The position numbers and the translations under genes are program-made. This document shows, piece after piece, positions 1 to 7,896 of a stretch of 64,000 nt of DNA (position 1 is its first letter; every line of letters starts with the position of its first letter). The stretch covers positions 29,398 to 93,397 of the forward strand of contig CAYMTV010000002.1 of NCBI GenBank assembly GCA_964393525.1, given 5' to 3'. This DNA is from CAYMTV01 sp964393525. GTDB taxonomy: Bacteria; Patescibacteriota; Microgenomatia; Daviesbacterales; UBA10151. The notes beneath the pieces are model-generated. The model had not been told where the DNA came from and ran no database searches. It saw nothing but the letters and a program-made list of their open reading frames with translations.

Positions 1-322
1 CACTAACATATCCTCCAAAAGAGATAATTATATCCGGTTTTTCTTTTAATAAAATGAAAAAAGATTGCACAAAACCTATCGGAATTCTTAAAAGCGACAA
101 AATAGTATAAAAATCCCAAACCCTTCTCAGTCTTCCGGCAATAATCGGAATAAATTTGACTCCAAGTTTTGGGAGCACCTGTGATTCAACAGAAATTGAC
201 GGATCACCTTCCTGGGTGTACTTTCTTCCAACATAAACAATTTGGATACCAGAAAATTTCTTTAGTTCCTCAATAACTGCCTGTGCCGGAGTAAAATGTG
301 CCCCGGTAAATATTACCTTCAT
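1..322 (-). CDS. murG: MurG N-terminal part (partial, runs off the left edge)
   Basis: Only the first 107 codons are in the window. MurG transfers GlcNAc from UDP-GlcNAc to undecaprenyl-PP-MurNAc-pentapeptide (lipid I to lipid II) on the inner face of the membrane. The visible part starts MKVIFTGAHFTPAQAVIEEL and ends in IISFGGYVS, the conserved GGYVS stretch of MurG. The usual N-terminal glycine loop (GGTGGH) is reduced to TGAHF. The ATG at 322 follows ftsW by 25 bases, and TATACT lies 6 nt before it. It is last of the visible dcw genes. The family call rests on the GGYVS motif and on gene order next to ftsW and mraY. Confidence 0.85.
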   Translation of the reverse strand, partial: MKVIFTGAHFTPAQAVIEELKKFSGIQIVYVGRKYTQEGDPSISVESQVLPKLGVKFIPIIAGRLRRVWDFYTILSLLRIPIGFVQSFFILLKEKPDIIISFGGYVS

Positions 323-328
323 TATTAA

Positions 329-334
329 AGTATA
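329..334 (-). promoter_or_regulatory. Possible -10 box (TATACT) 6 nt before murG
   Basis: The minus strand reads TATACT, six bases, then the murG ATG. There is no recognisable -35. It lies in the 25-base gap between ftsW and murG and fits the leaderless pattern seen elsewhere in the window. An isolated AT-rich match is weak evidence. Confidence 0.3.
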
Positions 335-347
335 TCAAAGTCAAACT

Positions 348-1469
348 TCAAGGGGCCTTTGCAGATTTTGAGATATTGAATAAAATACCTATTGCCACAA
401 GATTTGAAAGTAGAGCCGAACCGCCATAAGAAATAAATGGCAAGGGAACCCCGGTAAGAGGGATTAAAGCTACCATTGCTCCCAAGTTGATTGAAGACTG
501 AATTGCCAACCAAAAAGTAATACCAAAGGCCAGCAGTTTCCCAAAATTATCTTCGGCGTTTATTGCTATATAAAAACCGCGGTAAATAATAAAAGCTATC
601 AATCCAATCAGGATTAAGCTGCCTATAAAACCAAACTCCTCCCCAACGATTGCAAATATGGAGTCAGTTGTAACTTCGGGGATATATTCAAATTTCTGCC
701 TGGATTGACCCAATCCCAACCCAAAGATTCCGCCGCTTCCGATTGCCATAAGAACTTGAGAAATATGGTAGGAGAACCCCTGAGGGTCTGCAAAGGGATC
801 CAAAAACGCCAATATTCTTTGTTTTCTGTAGGATGATGAAATTACAAAAAGCCAAAAACCGATGAAAGACATGGGTATAAGGGCAATAAAGTAAAATACA
901 TTTGCCCCAGCTACCAAAAACATTGCCAGCGATGTCAGGAAAAACACAATAGTAGTACCTAAATCCTTCTGAAATAACCCTATTATCAGTGAAATCAAAA
1001 AAACAATTATTGCAAAAGGTAAAGGCCTAGCCCTTTTTTCAAACAAAGTTGCCAAAAAAATAATTGTCGTAAGTTTAATTATCTCGGCAGGTTGAATAGT
1101 CAGATTGCCTATTTTCAACCACCGGTGGGCACCCCCGGCTGCAGTACCAAATCCGGGGATTAATACCGCAATTAAAAGCAATAAGGATAAAATAAAAATT
1201 ACAAAAGCTATTTTCTTAAAGTTGTGGTAATTAAAAAAAGAAAAAAAAGTTAACCCGGTGAGTCCTAAAATAACCCAAATCAATTGCTGTTTAATATAAA
1301 AATACTTATCTCCAAAATCTTTATGAGCCTGGATGACTGATGCATCATAAACCATCATGAGTCCAAATCCAACTAAGAATAATATTCCCAAAAGAAGCGG
1401 GTAATCTAATTTCTTTTCCTGAGTCTTAGTTGAAACCCGTGAGCCGGGTGGAACCTTCATTCTTCTCAT
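348..1469 (-). CDS. ftsW: FtsW/RodA/SpoVE-family peptidoglycan polymerase
   Basis: SEDS-family integral membrane glycosyltransferase that polymerises lipid II at the septum together with a class B PBP. The 373-residue protein has the usual hydrophobic segments, the opening DYPLLLGILFLVGFGLMMVYDAS, the conserved EEFGFIG loop and the C-terminal signature GVPLPFISYGGS. Length is normal for the family. The start shown (MRRMKV) has an alternative in-frame ATG three codons later. It sits 24 bases after mraY and 25 before murG, in the usual dcw order except that murD is missing. FtsW rather than RodA is inferred from this location. Confidence 0.93.
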   Translation of the reverse strand: MRRMKVPPGSRVSTKTQEKKLDYPLLLGILFLVGFGLMMVYDASVIQAHKDFGDKYFYIKQQLIWVILGLTGLTFFSFFNYHNFKKIAFVIFILSLLLLIAVLIPGFGTAAGGAHRWLKIGNLTIQPAEIIKLTTIIFLATLFEKRARPLPFAIIVFLISLIIGLFQKDLGTTIVFFLTSLAMFLVAGANVFYFIALIPMSFIGFWLFVISSSYRKQRILAFLDPFADPQGFSYHISQVLMAIGSGGIFGLGLGQSRQKFEYIPEVTTDSIFAIVGEEFGFIGSLILIGLIAFIIYRGFYIAINAEDNFGKLLAFGITFWLAIQSSINLGAMVALIPLTGVPLPFISYGGSALLSNLVAIGILFNISKSAKAP

Positions 1470-1493
1470 TAGAATTTAATGGTAGCAGAAAAA

Positions 1494-2501
1494 TTACTTG
1501 GAAAGGAGAGCCAGCCATAATCCTAAAATTGCGAAAATGCTGCCAGCCAACCAAAACCTCATTACAATTTTTGGTTCTTCCCATCCAATGTATTTAAAAT
1601 ACATATGGATCGGTGCAACCTCAAACAACTTTTTTTTGAAAACCTTTTTCCAGAAAATCTGTAAGAAGGAGGAGGCAACAATTATAATATACATACCTCC
1701 AATAATTCCCAAAGCAATGATTTTTCCGGTAAGTAACCCGACAACCGCTAAAGTTGCTCCAAAGGCAAACCCCCCGGCATCACCCAAAAAAATCCTCGCC
1801 GGATAAATATTAAAATAGAGATAGGCAAACAGGGAACCTACCCAAATGCCGATAAAAGCGGCTAAATTTAAATCCAAATTCGTCGAAGCAAGAGCCAAAA
1901 GTGCAAACAGACAAATGGTTAAAAGACCAGTTGATAATCCATCTAAACCATCGGAGATATTATATGCATTAGAGAAAGCTACTATTAAAAAAGCTGCTAA
2001 GGGAATATACCAATAGCCTATGATCAGATTACCAATGCCGGATATATAAACATTGTTTAAACCGACAAAATAGTATAACATTGCTCCAATTAGCAGGGCA
2101 AACAATATCTGAATAGCCAATATCGCTTTTCGGCCAAGACCCAGAAATTTTCCCCTTCTCTTAGTAAAAATCCATCTGATATCATCAACCAGTCCCAATC
2201 CTCCGAATGATAAAAGAGTAAATAGAAGTATTCCTAAATAAGTTGTGTCCGGAGTAACAGTAATTTTTGCATAAGCCATACTAAGTACCGTCAAAATAAC
2301 TATCAGTAAAATACCCCCTCCACTTGGGGTATTTTCATCTCCTTTCATCAAAGCATCATGAATTGGATTCTCGGATGATTTTTTTAAAGGACCTAACTTT
2401 TCAAATTTTCTTTTCAGATAAAAAAGTAAATCTATAAAGGGCACCATAAAAAATGAGGTGATAGCAAAAGATATTAAAACTAAACCTAGTAAATTTACCA
2501 T
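1494..2501 (-). CDS. mraY: Phospho-N-acetylmuramoyl-pentapeptide transferase
   Basis: Membrane enzyme that joins UDP-MurNAc-pentapeptide to undecaprenyl phosphate to make lipid I. The 335-residue polytopic protein carries the MraY/WecA signatures: an early ENTPSGGG loop, VDDIRW (aspartate pair), NAYNISDGLDGLSTG and FLGDAGGFAFG, then APIHMYFKYIGWEEPKIV near the C-terminus. The last corresponds to the MraY APIHHHFE..GWEEPKVV motif, but only the first histidine of the HHH triad is kept (H-M-Y). Its start overlaps the stop of the murF-like gene by one base, implying translational coupling. GWEEPK and the dcw position favour MraY over WecA. Confidence 0.9.
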   Translation of the reverse strand: MVNLLGLVLISFAITSFFMVPFIDLLFYLKRKFEKLGPLKKSSENPIHDALMKGDENTPSGGGILLIVILTVLSMAYAKITVTPDTTYLGILLFTLLSFGGLGLVDDIRWIFTKRRGKFLGLGRKAILAIQILFALLIGAMLYYFVGLNNVYISGIGNLIIGYWYIPLAAFLIVAFSNAYNISDGLDGLSTGLLTICLFALLALASTNLDLNLAAFIGIWVGSLFAYLYFNIYPARIFLGDAGGFAFGATLAVVGLLTGKIIALGIIGGMYIIIVASSFLQIFWKKVFKKKLFEVAPIHMYFKYIGWEEPKIVMRFWLAGSIFAILGLWLALLSK

Positions 2502-3778
2502 TAAATTTTTTTATGTTTTGAGATCTTTTTTACCACTTCATCAAGTCTTTGATCTAACCCTCCATTAAATAAAACAATATCACCCTTCGCCAAAATACTA
2601 AGAAGTGTATTTACAAGCTGAGGGTTCGTTAAATTAGTTCTTAGCTTCTCCTTTAAAAACCCCAGTTTATTAAGTTCATCTGCTATATACTTGTGAGATT
2701 GACCCATCAAAAAAACCAGATCAATTTTATCTTTATATAATACTCTGGCTATTTCTCTTTTAATCTTCTCATGCGTTTCCCCCGGTATCAAGTCTCCTAG
2801 TATCAAGATCCTTCTTCTAGCACTAACAATATTTAATGTTTCAAGAGCATATTCGAAGGATAATAGTTCCTCCTCTTTAGTATTATCGATGATTAAGGAA
2901 TCACTGTATCCGGGACAAAGCTGCATAATATGATCTAATTGATCAATTCCCTCCAGTATTTTTTTAATCTTTATCAAAGGTATATTAAAACTTACCCCAA
3001 GTGAGGCTGCGCCCAAAAGAGCATACAATTGGTGTTTGCCTAAAATTCTCGAATTAACCTCCACCCTTTCAACACCGTAATTTAATTCAAACTTCACTGC
3101 ATAATTTTCGACCCTAATGTTCCCGGCCCAAACCGAACAAGTTTCAGCACCTAAACCGAATGTTAATACTTCAAATGGATATTCCTGGCGAACTCTTTTA
3201 GAAATAGCCTCATCGCCATTTAAAATAACTACACCGTCTGAGGGTACATTTTTAAAAACTTTTTGGAAAAGCTGAAAGTTTAGATCAGCTTCCTTCCCGT
3301 CCTCGAAGCGGCTTGGGTTGAAATTGGTGACTAGAACTGTTTTTGCTTTTATCAGGCTGGAGTAGTAATCAATAAAATCCTCTGTTTCCTGATATATTCT
3401 GTAAATAAGATTATGCTCTCTAACAGGGGATTTTAAGATATCCGAAATTAATTGTGACTTAGGATCTATTCTAGGATTGTTTTCATTTGACGCTAAATAA
3501 GTTTCGCTAAACTTTGAAATTACAAAAAATGCAGCTTTTGTAGTAAGTTTGCTTGATAAGTTGCCTGCAATTGTAATAAGCCTTGAGGGCGAAATGAGTT
3601 TTATATACTGCCGGGCAATAAAATTCTTAGCAGTATTAGTTTTATTTCCGAAGGAAAGAGACCGAATGGACTCATTTCCGAAGGAAAGAAGCCGACTTAA
3701 TAAACTTCGACCATTCTTGGTTGAGGAGGCTTCATTTTTAATAAATTCTGATGCTTTTGGATCCAATAAGTTTATCAT
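2501..3778 (-). CDS. Mur ligase family protein, MurF-like, with a degenerate P-loop
   Basis: Resembles the central and C-terminal domains of MurF, which adds D-Ala-D-Ala to UDP-MurNAc-tripeptide using ATP. Family features are VLVTNFNPSRFED (Mur ligase VITNIGxSHLE), IDNTKEEELLSFEYALETL (MurF DxYNANPxSMxAAL), RILILGDLIPGE and FNGGLDQRLDEVV at the end. Where the ATP-binding GxxGKTTTK should be, residues 71-81 read AGNLSSKLTTK, so the second glycine and the first threonine are lost. The N-terminal UDP-substrate domain is replaced by a short low-complexity stretch containing a tandem SFGN repeat. It lies between murB-like and mraY. It may be a divergent active ligase or a pseudoenzyme; no other murF is in the window. 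Confidence 0.7.
   Translation of the reverse strand: MINLLDPKASEFIKNEASSTKNGRSLLSRLLSFGNESIRSLSFGNKTNTAKNFIARQYIKLISPSRLITIAGNLSSKLTTKAAFFVISKFSETYLASNENNPRIDPKSQLISDILKSPVREHNLIYRIYQETEDFIDYYSSLIKAKTVLVTNFNPSRFEDGKEADLNFQLFQKVFKNVPSDGVVILNGDEAISKRVRQEYPFEVLTFGLGAETCSVWAGNIRVENYAVKFELNYGVERVEVNSRILGKHQLYALLGAASLGVSFNIPLIKIKKILEGIDQLDHIMQLCPGYSDSLIIDNTKEEELLSFEYALETLNIVSARRRILILGDLIPGETHEKIKREIARVLYKDKIDLVFLMGQSHKYIADELNKLGFLKEKLRTNLTNPQLVNTLLSILAKGDIVLFNGGLDQRLDEVVKKISKHKKI
3644..3695. repeat. Two tandem palindromic units inside the murF-like gene
   Basis: Two 22-bp copies (3644-3665 and 3674-3695) differ at two bases and lie exactly 30 bp apart. Each contains the palindrome TTTCCGAAGGAAA. 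They encode the repeated peptide SFGN in the N-terminal region of the murF-like protein, so a 10-codon duplication has kept the frame. Confidence 0.75.
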
Positions 3779-3782
3779 ACTT

Positions 3783-4397
3783 TTAATACGCCTTAACCTT
3801 AAGTATTGCTGATATTACAACCTGTCCGTATCTTTTTAAATCCTTGAGTTTACTATCAAAAATCTCTCCATCCTCCCAAATTTTGATATTACTGACAATT
3901 TCTTCAAACTGGGGATCTATTAGAAGGCTTCCGCCTAAAGTTGCCTTAAGCGAACTGAACCCCTGAAATTTCTTAAGGTGTTGTTCACTTAAAAAATCGT
4001 TTAATTTGGATAAACTTACTCCAGAATCCACCTCTATCAGTGCTTCTTCAATCCCTAAACCCCCTCTACCAATCTTCCCTTTAATACCGCTAATCTTAAT
4101 GGCACTGGTTCTGTTTCGTATAACCAAACCTTTCATTCCTTTTTCGGAAATGAGAATTTTGGTTCCATTTCCAAAAACAAACAGTGGAAGTTTTAACTCA
4201 TAACCTGTATTTAAAATATTTATCAATTCTTTTTGGGTTGTCGCAATATAAAATATTTCTGCAGGTCCCCCAAGTTTTGAAAAAGTATGATACTTCAAAA
4301 GTTCGTCAATTTTAATTCTTTCTATCCCAAAGATTTGGATTAAAATATTAATCTTACTTTGGTAATTTGTCTGACTTGGGGGTTTGAGTTTATCCAT
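3783..4397 (-). CDS. murB: MurB-like FAD-binding protein lacking the catalytic C-terminal domain
   Basis: UDP-N-acetylenolpyruvoylglucosamine reductase family. From the ATG at 4397 the product is 204 residues, against about 300 for typical MurB. The FAD-binding half is recognisable: HTFSKLGGPAE (family NTFxxGGPA) at 37-47 and FVFGNGTKILISEKGMKGLVI (family GxGSNxLxxDxGxxGxVI) at about 74-94. The chain then stops after a short equivalent of domain 2. The YRxS motif is replaced by YGQVVI, and the C-terminal domain carrying the catalytic Ser and Glu is absent. This start lies 2 bases after the murE stop; a longer frame to 4439 would overlap murE. Reductase activity is doubtful from these losses. 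Confidence 0.7.
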   Translation of the reverse strand: MDKLKPPSQTNYQSKINILIQIFGIERIKIDELLKYHTFSKLGGPAEIFYIATTQKELINILNTGYELKLPLFVFGNGTKILISEKGMKGLVIRNRTSAIKISGIKGKIGRGGLGIEEALIEVDSGVSLSKLNDFLSEQHLKKFQGFSSLKATLGGSLLIDPQFEEIVSNIKIWEDGEIFDSKLKDLKRYGQVVISAILKVKAY

Positions 4398-4399
4398 AA

Positions 4400-5608
4400 C
4401 TATTCCAAGGCAATTTTGACTGCCTCTAAATCCGACCAAGGGATCTCTTTTTTTCCATTCAAATTCATGCTTGTTTCGTGTCCTTTGCCAAAAATACCAA
4501 CCGTATCTCCTCTATCGGCTAATTTATTGATTGCTAACTCTATCGCTTTTTGTCTGTCCAGCTCAATAAAATAGGTTTTACCAAAAGTTGCCCCAGCTCT
4601 TTCTAGACCTTGTGCAATCTGCTTGTTGATTTGATCAATCAGTCCCCTGGGGTCTTCGGCTGTAACAATGGTAACATCGGAAAGCTTACCCGAGATTTCT
4701 CCCATCAGTGGTCTTTTTTGTTCATCCCGCAAACCGGCACAACCAAAAACTGAGATCAATTTACCTTTTGTTTTTCTTCTTAAAGCTTTTAGCGCACTTT
4801 CCAATCCATTCGGTGTATGGGCAAAATCAATTACTATCTTTATTCCTATATTATTTTCAATCTCCTGCATCCTTCCGGCTAGGGATTTAAAGAGGGCAAG
4901 AGTTTGTTTAATTATTTTTGTTTCAATCTTCAAAGTCACTCCAACCGCAGAAGCTGCTAAGGCATTTAGCAAATTAAATTCTCCGGGCAGGGAAAGCTTA
5001 AGTGGAAATTTTATCGGATTAAACTCTGCTGATTTGGATAATCCAAAACTCAAAACTTTACCTCTGGTTTGTCCGGAGAGTCGCTCAAAGTGTTTTTCAC
5101 TCCTATTTAATATGGCTGTTTTGACATTTTTGATCAATTTAGCCTTCGCCTTAAAGTAATTTTCAAAAGATTTGTGGTAATCAAGATGCTCGTGGGTAAT
5201 ATTGGTAATTACGCCAACCTCAAAGTGAATTCCCCAGAATCTATGCTGATCTAAGGCATGGGATGTAGCTTCCAAAACCATATACTTACTTTCCATATTT
5301 ACTGCCTGCCCCAGAAACTTTTGTACATCCATCGGACTTGGAGAAGTAACATGGAAGCCGGTATCATAAACTTGATCACCAATAATGGCATTTATTGTTG
5401 AAACCATGGAAACTTTTTTCCCTGCGGCTTTCAGGATTTGGTAAATCATATTGGTAGTTGTAGTTTTGCCGTCGGTCCCGGTAACCCCGATAACCTTAAG
5501 TTTTCTGGAAGGAAAACCATATCTTAAGTTTGCCAAAATTGCCACCGGCAAGTGCCAAAAAGTATTGATGAATTTTTGCGGCAACAATTTTCTAAGTAAG
5601 CTTATCAT
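4400..5608 (-). CDS. murE: UDP-N-acetylmuramyl-tripeptide synthetase (MurE), short form
   Basis: Cytoplasmic ATP-dependent ligase that adds the third stem-peptide residue. An intact P-loop TGTDGKTTTT occupies residues 43-52. It is followed by TSPSPMDVQ, the conserved EATSHALDQHR, NITHEHLDYH, VIDFAHTPNGLESAL, VFGCAGLRDEQKRPLMG, TAEDPRG and GIFGKGHE, all MurE hallmarks. EDPR occupies the position of the DNPR/DDPR substrate motif; the arginine would suit diaminopimelate, but this does not settle the residue added. At 402 residues it lacks most of the usual N-terminal domain. A TTGTAA-17-TATAAT promoter lies 8 nt before the ATG. Confidence 0.93.
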   Translation of the reverse strand: MISLLRKLLPQKFINTFWHLPVAILANLRYGFPSRKLKVIGVTGTDGKTTTTNMIYQILKAAGKKVSMVSTINAIIGDQVYDTGFHVTSPSPMDVQKFLGQAVNMESKYMVLEATSHALDQHRFWGIHFEVGVITNITHEHLDYHKSFENYFKAKAKLIKNVKTAILNRSEKHFERLSGQTRGKVLSFGLSKSAEFNPIKFPLKLSLPGEFNLLNALAASAVGVTLKIETKIIKQTLALFKSLAGRMQEIENNIGIKIVIDFAHTPNGLESALKALRRKTKGKLISVFGCAGLRDEQKRPLMGEISGKLSDVTIVTAEDPRGLIDQINKQIAQGLERAGATFGKTYFIELDRQKAIELAINKLADRGDTVGIFGKGHETSMNLNGKKEIPWSDLEAVKIALE

Positions 5609-5616
5609 TGAAGGTA

Positions 5617-5645
5617 ATTATATATTCAAATTCTAATCTTTACAA
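5617..5645 (-). promoter_or_regulatory. Predicted promoter of murE (TTGTAA-17-TATAAT)
   Basis: On the minus strand TTGTAA (5645-5640) and TATAAT (5622-5617) are 17 bp apart, and TATAAT ends 8 nt before the murE ATG. The -10 is perfect and the -35 matches four of six. With a start point about 7 nt after the -10 the mRNA would have almost no leader. Confidence 0.55.
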
Positions 5646-5650
5646 AAGTA

Positions 5651-5667
5651 CCCACACCGGGTGTGGG
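5651..5667 (-). terminator. Short GC-rich hairpin between pbp and murE
   Basis: CCCACAC and GTGTGGG form a perfect 7-bp stem with a 3-base loop. On the minus strand it is followed by TACTTTTG, a poor U-tract. It lies after the pbp stop and just upstream of the murE -35 box, so it may be a weak terminator separating two transcription units. Confidence 0.4.
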
Positions 5668-5691
5668 CAGAATGGACACATAGGGATTCAT

Positions 5692-5758
5692 TCTGTTGGA
5701 GCAATTCCGTAATGAGCAAAGCTCTTACTTCATTGCTCTGTTGGAGCAATTCCGTAAT
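5692..5758. repeat. 22-bp direct repeat spanning the pbp stop codon
   Basis: The same 22 bases occur at 5692-5713 and 5737-5758. The upper copy encodes the C-terminal residues of the penicillin-binding protein just before its TGA; the other lies in the 3' flank. The spacing is 45 bp. It looks like a local duplication of the gene end. Confidence 0.75.
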
Positions 5759-7514
5759 AGATAAAAAGGTCTCTGGCGATTTCAAAAAAAGTCGGGGCTG
5801 CGGTTTCCGCACCATAAATGGATGAGGTTGGTTGGTCGTAGCGCACCAGCATAACAAATTTAGGATCATCGGCCGGTGCAAACCCGACAAATGAAGCAAT
5901 GGTTTTGCTAGGATCATAATGTCCGGCAACCGGAATTTGAGCTGTACCGGTTTTTCCAGCGATTTTATAGCCCATTACATTATGTAGTTTTTTGGCAAAT
6001 TTTGCCTCTCCATCATCAACTGCTTTCACCATCATTTCGGTTATTTCTTTTGCTGTTTCAGGATTGATAGGCGTAGAGATTATCCGGGGACTTATGGTAT
6101 AGATGCCTTTTTCGTCCATTATTTTGGAAACTATGTGCGGTTCCAAAAGTTTACCTCCATTGGCAATTGCCCCAACTGCCCTGATAACCTGCATCGCAGT
6201 TACAGAAATACCCTGACCAAAGGATGCGGTTGCCTGATCGATTTCTTTCCATGTGTCTTTTTCCCTTAAAGGAGGCGAGGTCTCGTCTTCTAAGTCGATA
6301 CCTGTTGTATTTCCAAAACCAAAATCTTTAATGTATTTATAGAACTTTTCAATACCAAGCTTTTTAGAAACAAATACCATTCCGGTATTATCTGAATGAA
6401 CGATTACATCGGTCATTATTAAATCAGGCCGGTACTGGTTATTCCAGGTTCGGATGGTAAACCCTCCAATATTAATGGGTCCCTGGCAAATATCACATTT
6501 TGTGTCTTTTTTAATGACCCCCTCATTAATTCCCGCAGCCATTACCAATACCTTAAAAGTTGACCCCGGTTCATACCCGTCTACGGTAATAGGATTTTTT
6601 AAGCTTTCTTCGGGATACTCTGAAGGTTTTTGGGGGTCATAACCAGGGTAGGAAGCCATCGCCAAAATATTGCCGGTTTTTGGTTCTAAAACAACCGCCG
6701 AGGCTCCTTTGGCTCCATATTTTTCTAACCCTTTTTTTATTTTTTCTTCAACGATATATTGAATACTCCTGTCTATATTTAGAATTAAGTTTTTTCCCGA
6801 TGTTGGCTTTTTAGAAAGAAATTTACCGATTAAAATGGGCAGTCCCAAGGCATCTTTTTCCTGGATAACTTCGCCTTTTTTGCCCCCTAATTCACCGTTA
6901 TAGTATCCTTCAATACCATGATAACCTTTATCATTGCCATATAAATCAGCAGCTACAAACCCCAAAAGATGCGCTGACGATGACCCTTCCGGATAAAGCC
7001 TGGATGAACTTGCATCAAATCCGATTCCGGTTAAATTTAGATCTTCAATTTTTTTCTTAGTTTCAAGATCTACTTTTTTTACAAGACTTACCCAAGAAAG
7101 GTTTTTTAAAAGTTTGGTGTGAAGTGCCTCTTCCAGATCTTTGATCTGTTTTATTCTAATATCCGGCTCAATTTCTTTACCTTTGTTTTCTTCTTCCCAG
7201 AAAATTATGGATAATTTTTGAGCATAATCTCTGACAAAAGTTTTAAAATCATCATCTGATATCTTTTTGTCCTTTTTTATAAGTAACGGCTGGGCAAAAA
7301 CAAGATAAGAGGGTTTATTGGATGCTAAAACAGAATTGTCCGAAAATAAAATCTTACCCCGCAAGCCGCTCACCTCTTTGGTTGTCACCCTTTGCCCTTC
7401 TGCCCTGGCAGTTAATTCATCCGCCTTTATTATCTGCCAGAAAGCCAGGCGTACAATAATCAGGATCACCAAAAGAAAATAAATGCTCCTAATTATTTTT
7501 AATCGGTTTTGCAT
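5730..7514 (-). CDS. ftsI: Class B penicillin-binding protein (FtsI/PBP2-type transpeptidase)
   Basis: Cross-links septal peptidoglycan, anchored by one N-terminal membrane segment (about residues 9-28) with the bulk outside. The dimerisation domain begins at residues 50-53 (GLRGKI, family RGxIxDRNG). The transpeptidase domain has all three active-site motifs: STFK at 318-321, SDN at 374-376 and KTGT at 521-524. At 594 residues it is a normal FtsI/SpoVD-like length and has no PASTA repeats. A CDIC motif lies near residue 340, between the first two motifs. It follows the ftsL-like gene in the usual dcw order. TATACT lies 6 nt before the ATG with TTGTCA 18 bp further up, suggesting its own promoter. 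Confidence 0.93.
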   Translation of the reverse strand: MQNRLKIIRSIYFLLVILIIVRLAFWQIIKADELTARAEGQRVTTKEVSGLRGKILFSDNSVLASNKPSYLVFAQPLLIKKDKKISDDDFKTFVRDYAQKLSIIFWEEENKGKEIEPDIRIKQIKDLEEALHTKLLKNLSWVSLVKKVDLETKKKIEDLNLTGIGFDASSSRLYPEGSSSAHLLGFVAADLYGNDKGYHGIEGYYNGELGGKKGEVIQEKDALGLPILIGKFLSKKPTSGKNLILNIDRSIQYIVEEKIKKGLEKYGAKGASAVVLEPKTGNILAMASYPGYDPQKPSEYPEESLKNPITVDGYEPGSTFKVLVMAAGINEGVIKKDTKCDICQGPINIGGFTIRTWNNQYRPDLIMTDVIVHSDNTGMVFVSKKLGIEKFYKYIKDFGFGNTTGIDLEDETSPPLREKDTWKEIDQATASFGQGISVTAMQVIRAVGAIANGGKLLEPHIVSKIMDEKGIYTISPRIISTPINPETAKEITEMMVKAVDDGEAKFAKKLHNVMGYKIAGKTGTAQIPVAGHYDPSKTIASFVGFAPADDPKFVMLVRYDQPTSSIYGAETAAPTFFEIARDLFIYYGIAPTEQ

Positions 7515-7520
7515 GTATTA

Positions 7521-7550
7521 AGTATAGGTACTTGGAAGCTTTGGTGACAA
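7521..7550 (-). promoter_or_regulatory. Predicted promoter of ftsI/pbp (TTGTCA-18-TATACT)
   Basis: The minus strand shows TTGTCA (7550-7545), an 18-bp spacer and TATACT (7526-7521), then 6 nt to the ATG. The -35 and -10 each match consensus at five of six positions. The geometry implies a leaderless transcript. Confidence 0.5.
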
Positions 7551-7584
7551 ATGCATAAAGCAAAGACGAAGGATTAATCCAAGA

Positions 7585-7896
7585 TTAATGATTAAGAGCC
7601 AATTCCAGCTCTTTTAAAAATTCTATCTTGCTTACTTTAACAAAACCTAATTTCTTCGCTTTATTTTCAATATTAATTAAAGAGGCTTCGTCGGAAATTT
7701 TATTTTCCAATATCTGATTTTCCAGCTGTAAAGCCTGTTTAGCAATTTCGATCTTACTGATCTCTACTCCGTAAGTAGCAAGTCTGTTCAGTGACCAAAT
7801 CTCCAAGATAGCAAGAGGTATAAGAATCAAAAGCATTAAAAAAAATGCTTTCCTTTTGGTAGTAAATGAGCTGTTTAATGATTTTAGAAGTTTCAT
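7585..7896 (-). CDS. FtsL-like small membrane coiled-coil protein
   Basis: From the ATG at 7896 this is a 103-residue protein with a basic N-terminus (SSFTTKRK), one membrane segment (AFFLMLLILIPLAILEIW) and a heptad-like helix (QALQLENQILENKISDEA). This is the architecture of FtsL/DivIC division proteins, which bridge FtsQ and the septal synthase FtsWI. The start is chosen because its ATG overlaps the mraZ TGA in a 4-base ATGA junction; an in-frame extension to 7938 would run deeper into mraZ. It lies between mraZ and ftsI, where ftsL usually sits. Sequence similarity in FtsL is always low, so the name rests on topology and position. Confidence 0.7.
   Translation of the reverse strand: MKLLKSLNSSFTTKRKAFFLMLLILIPLAILEIWSLNRLATYGVEISKIEIAKQALQLENQILENKISDEASLINIENKAKKLGFVKVSKIEFLKELELALNH

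Noticed and set aside
5633..5929. A 98-codon frame overlapping the end of pbp.
   Set aside because: It shares its bases with the conserved penicillin-binding domain in another frame and has no recognisable features.
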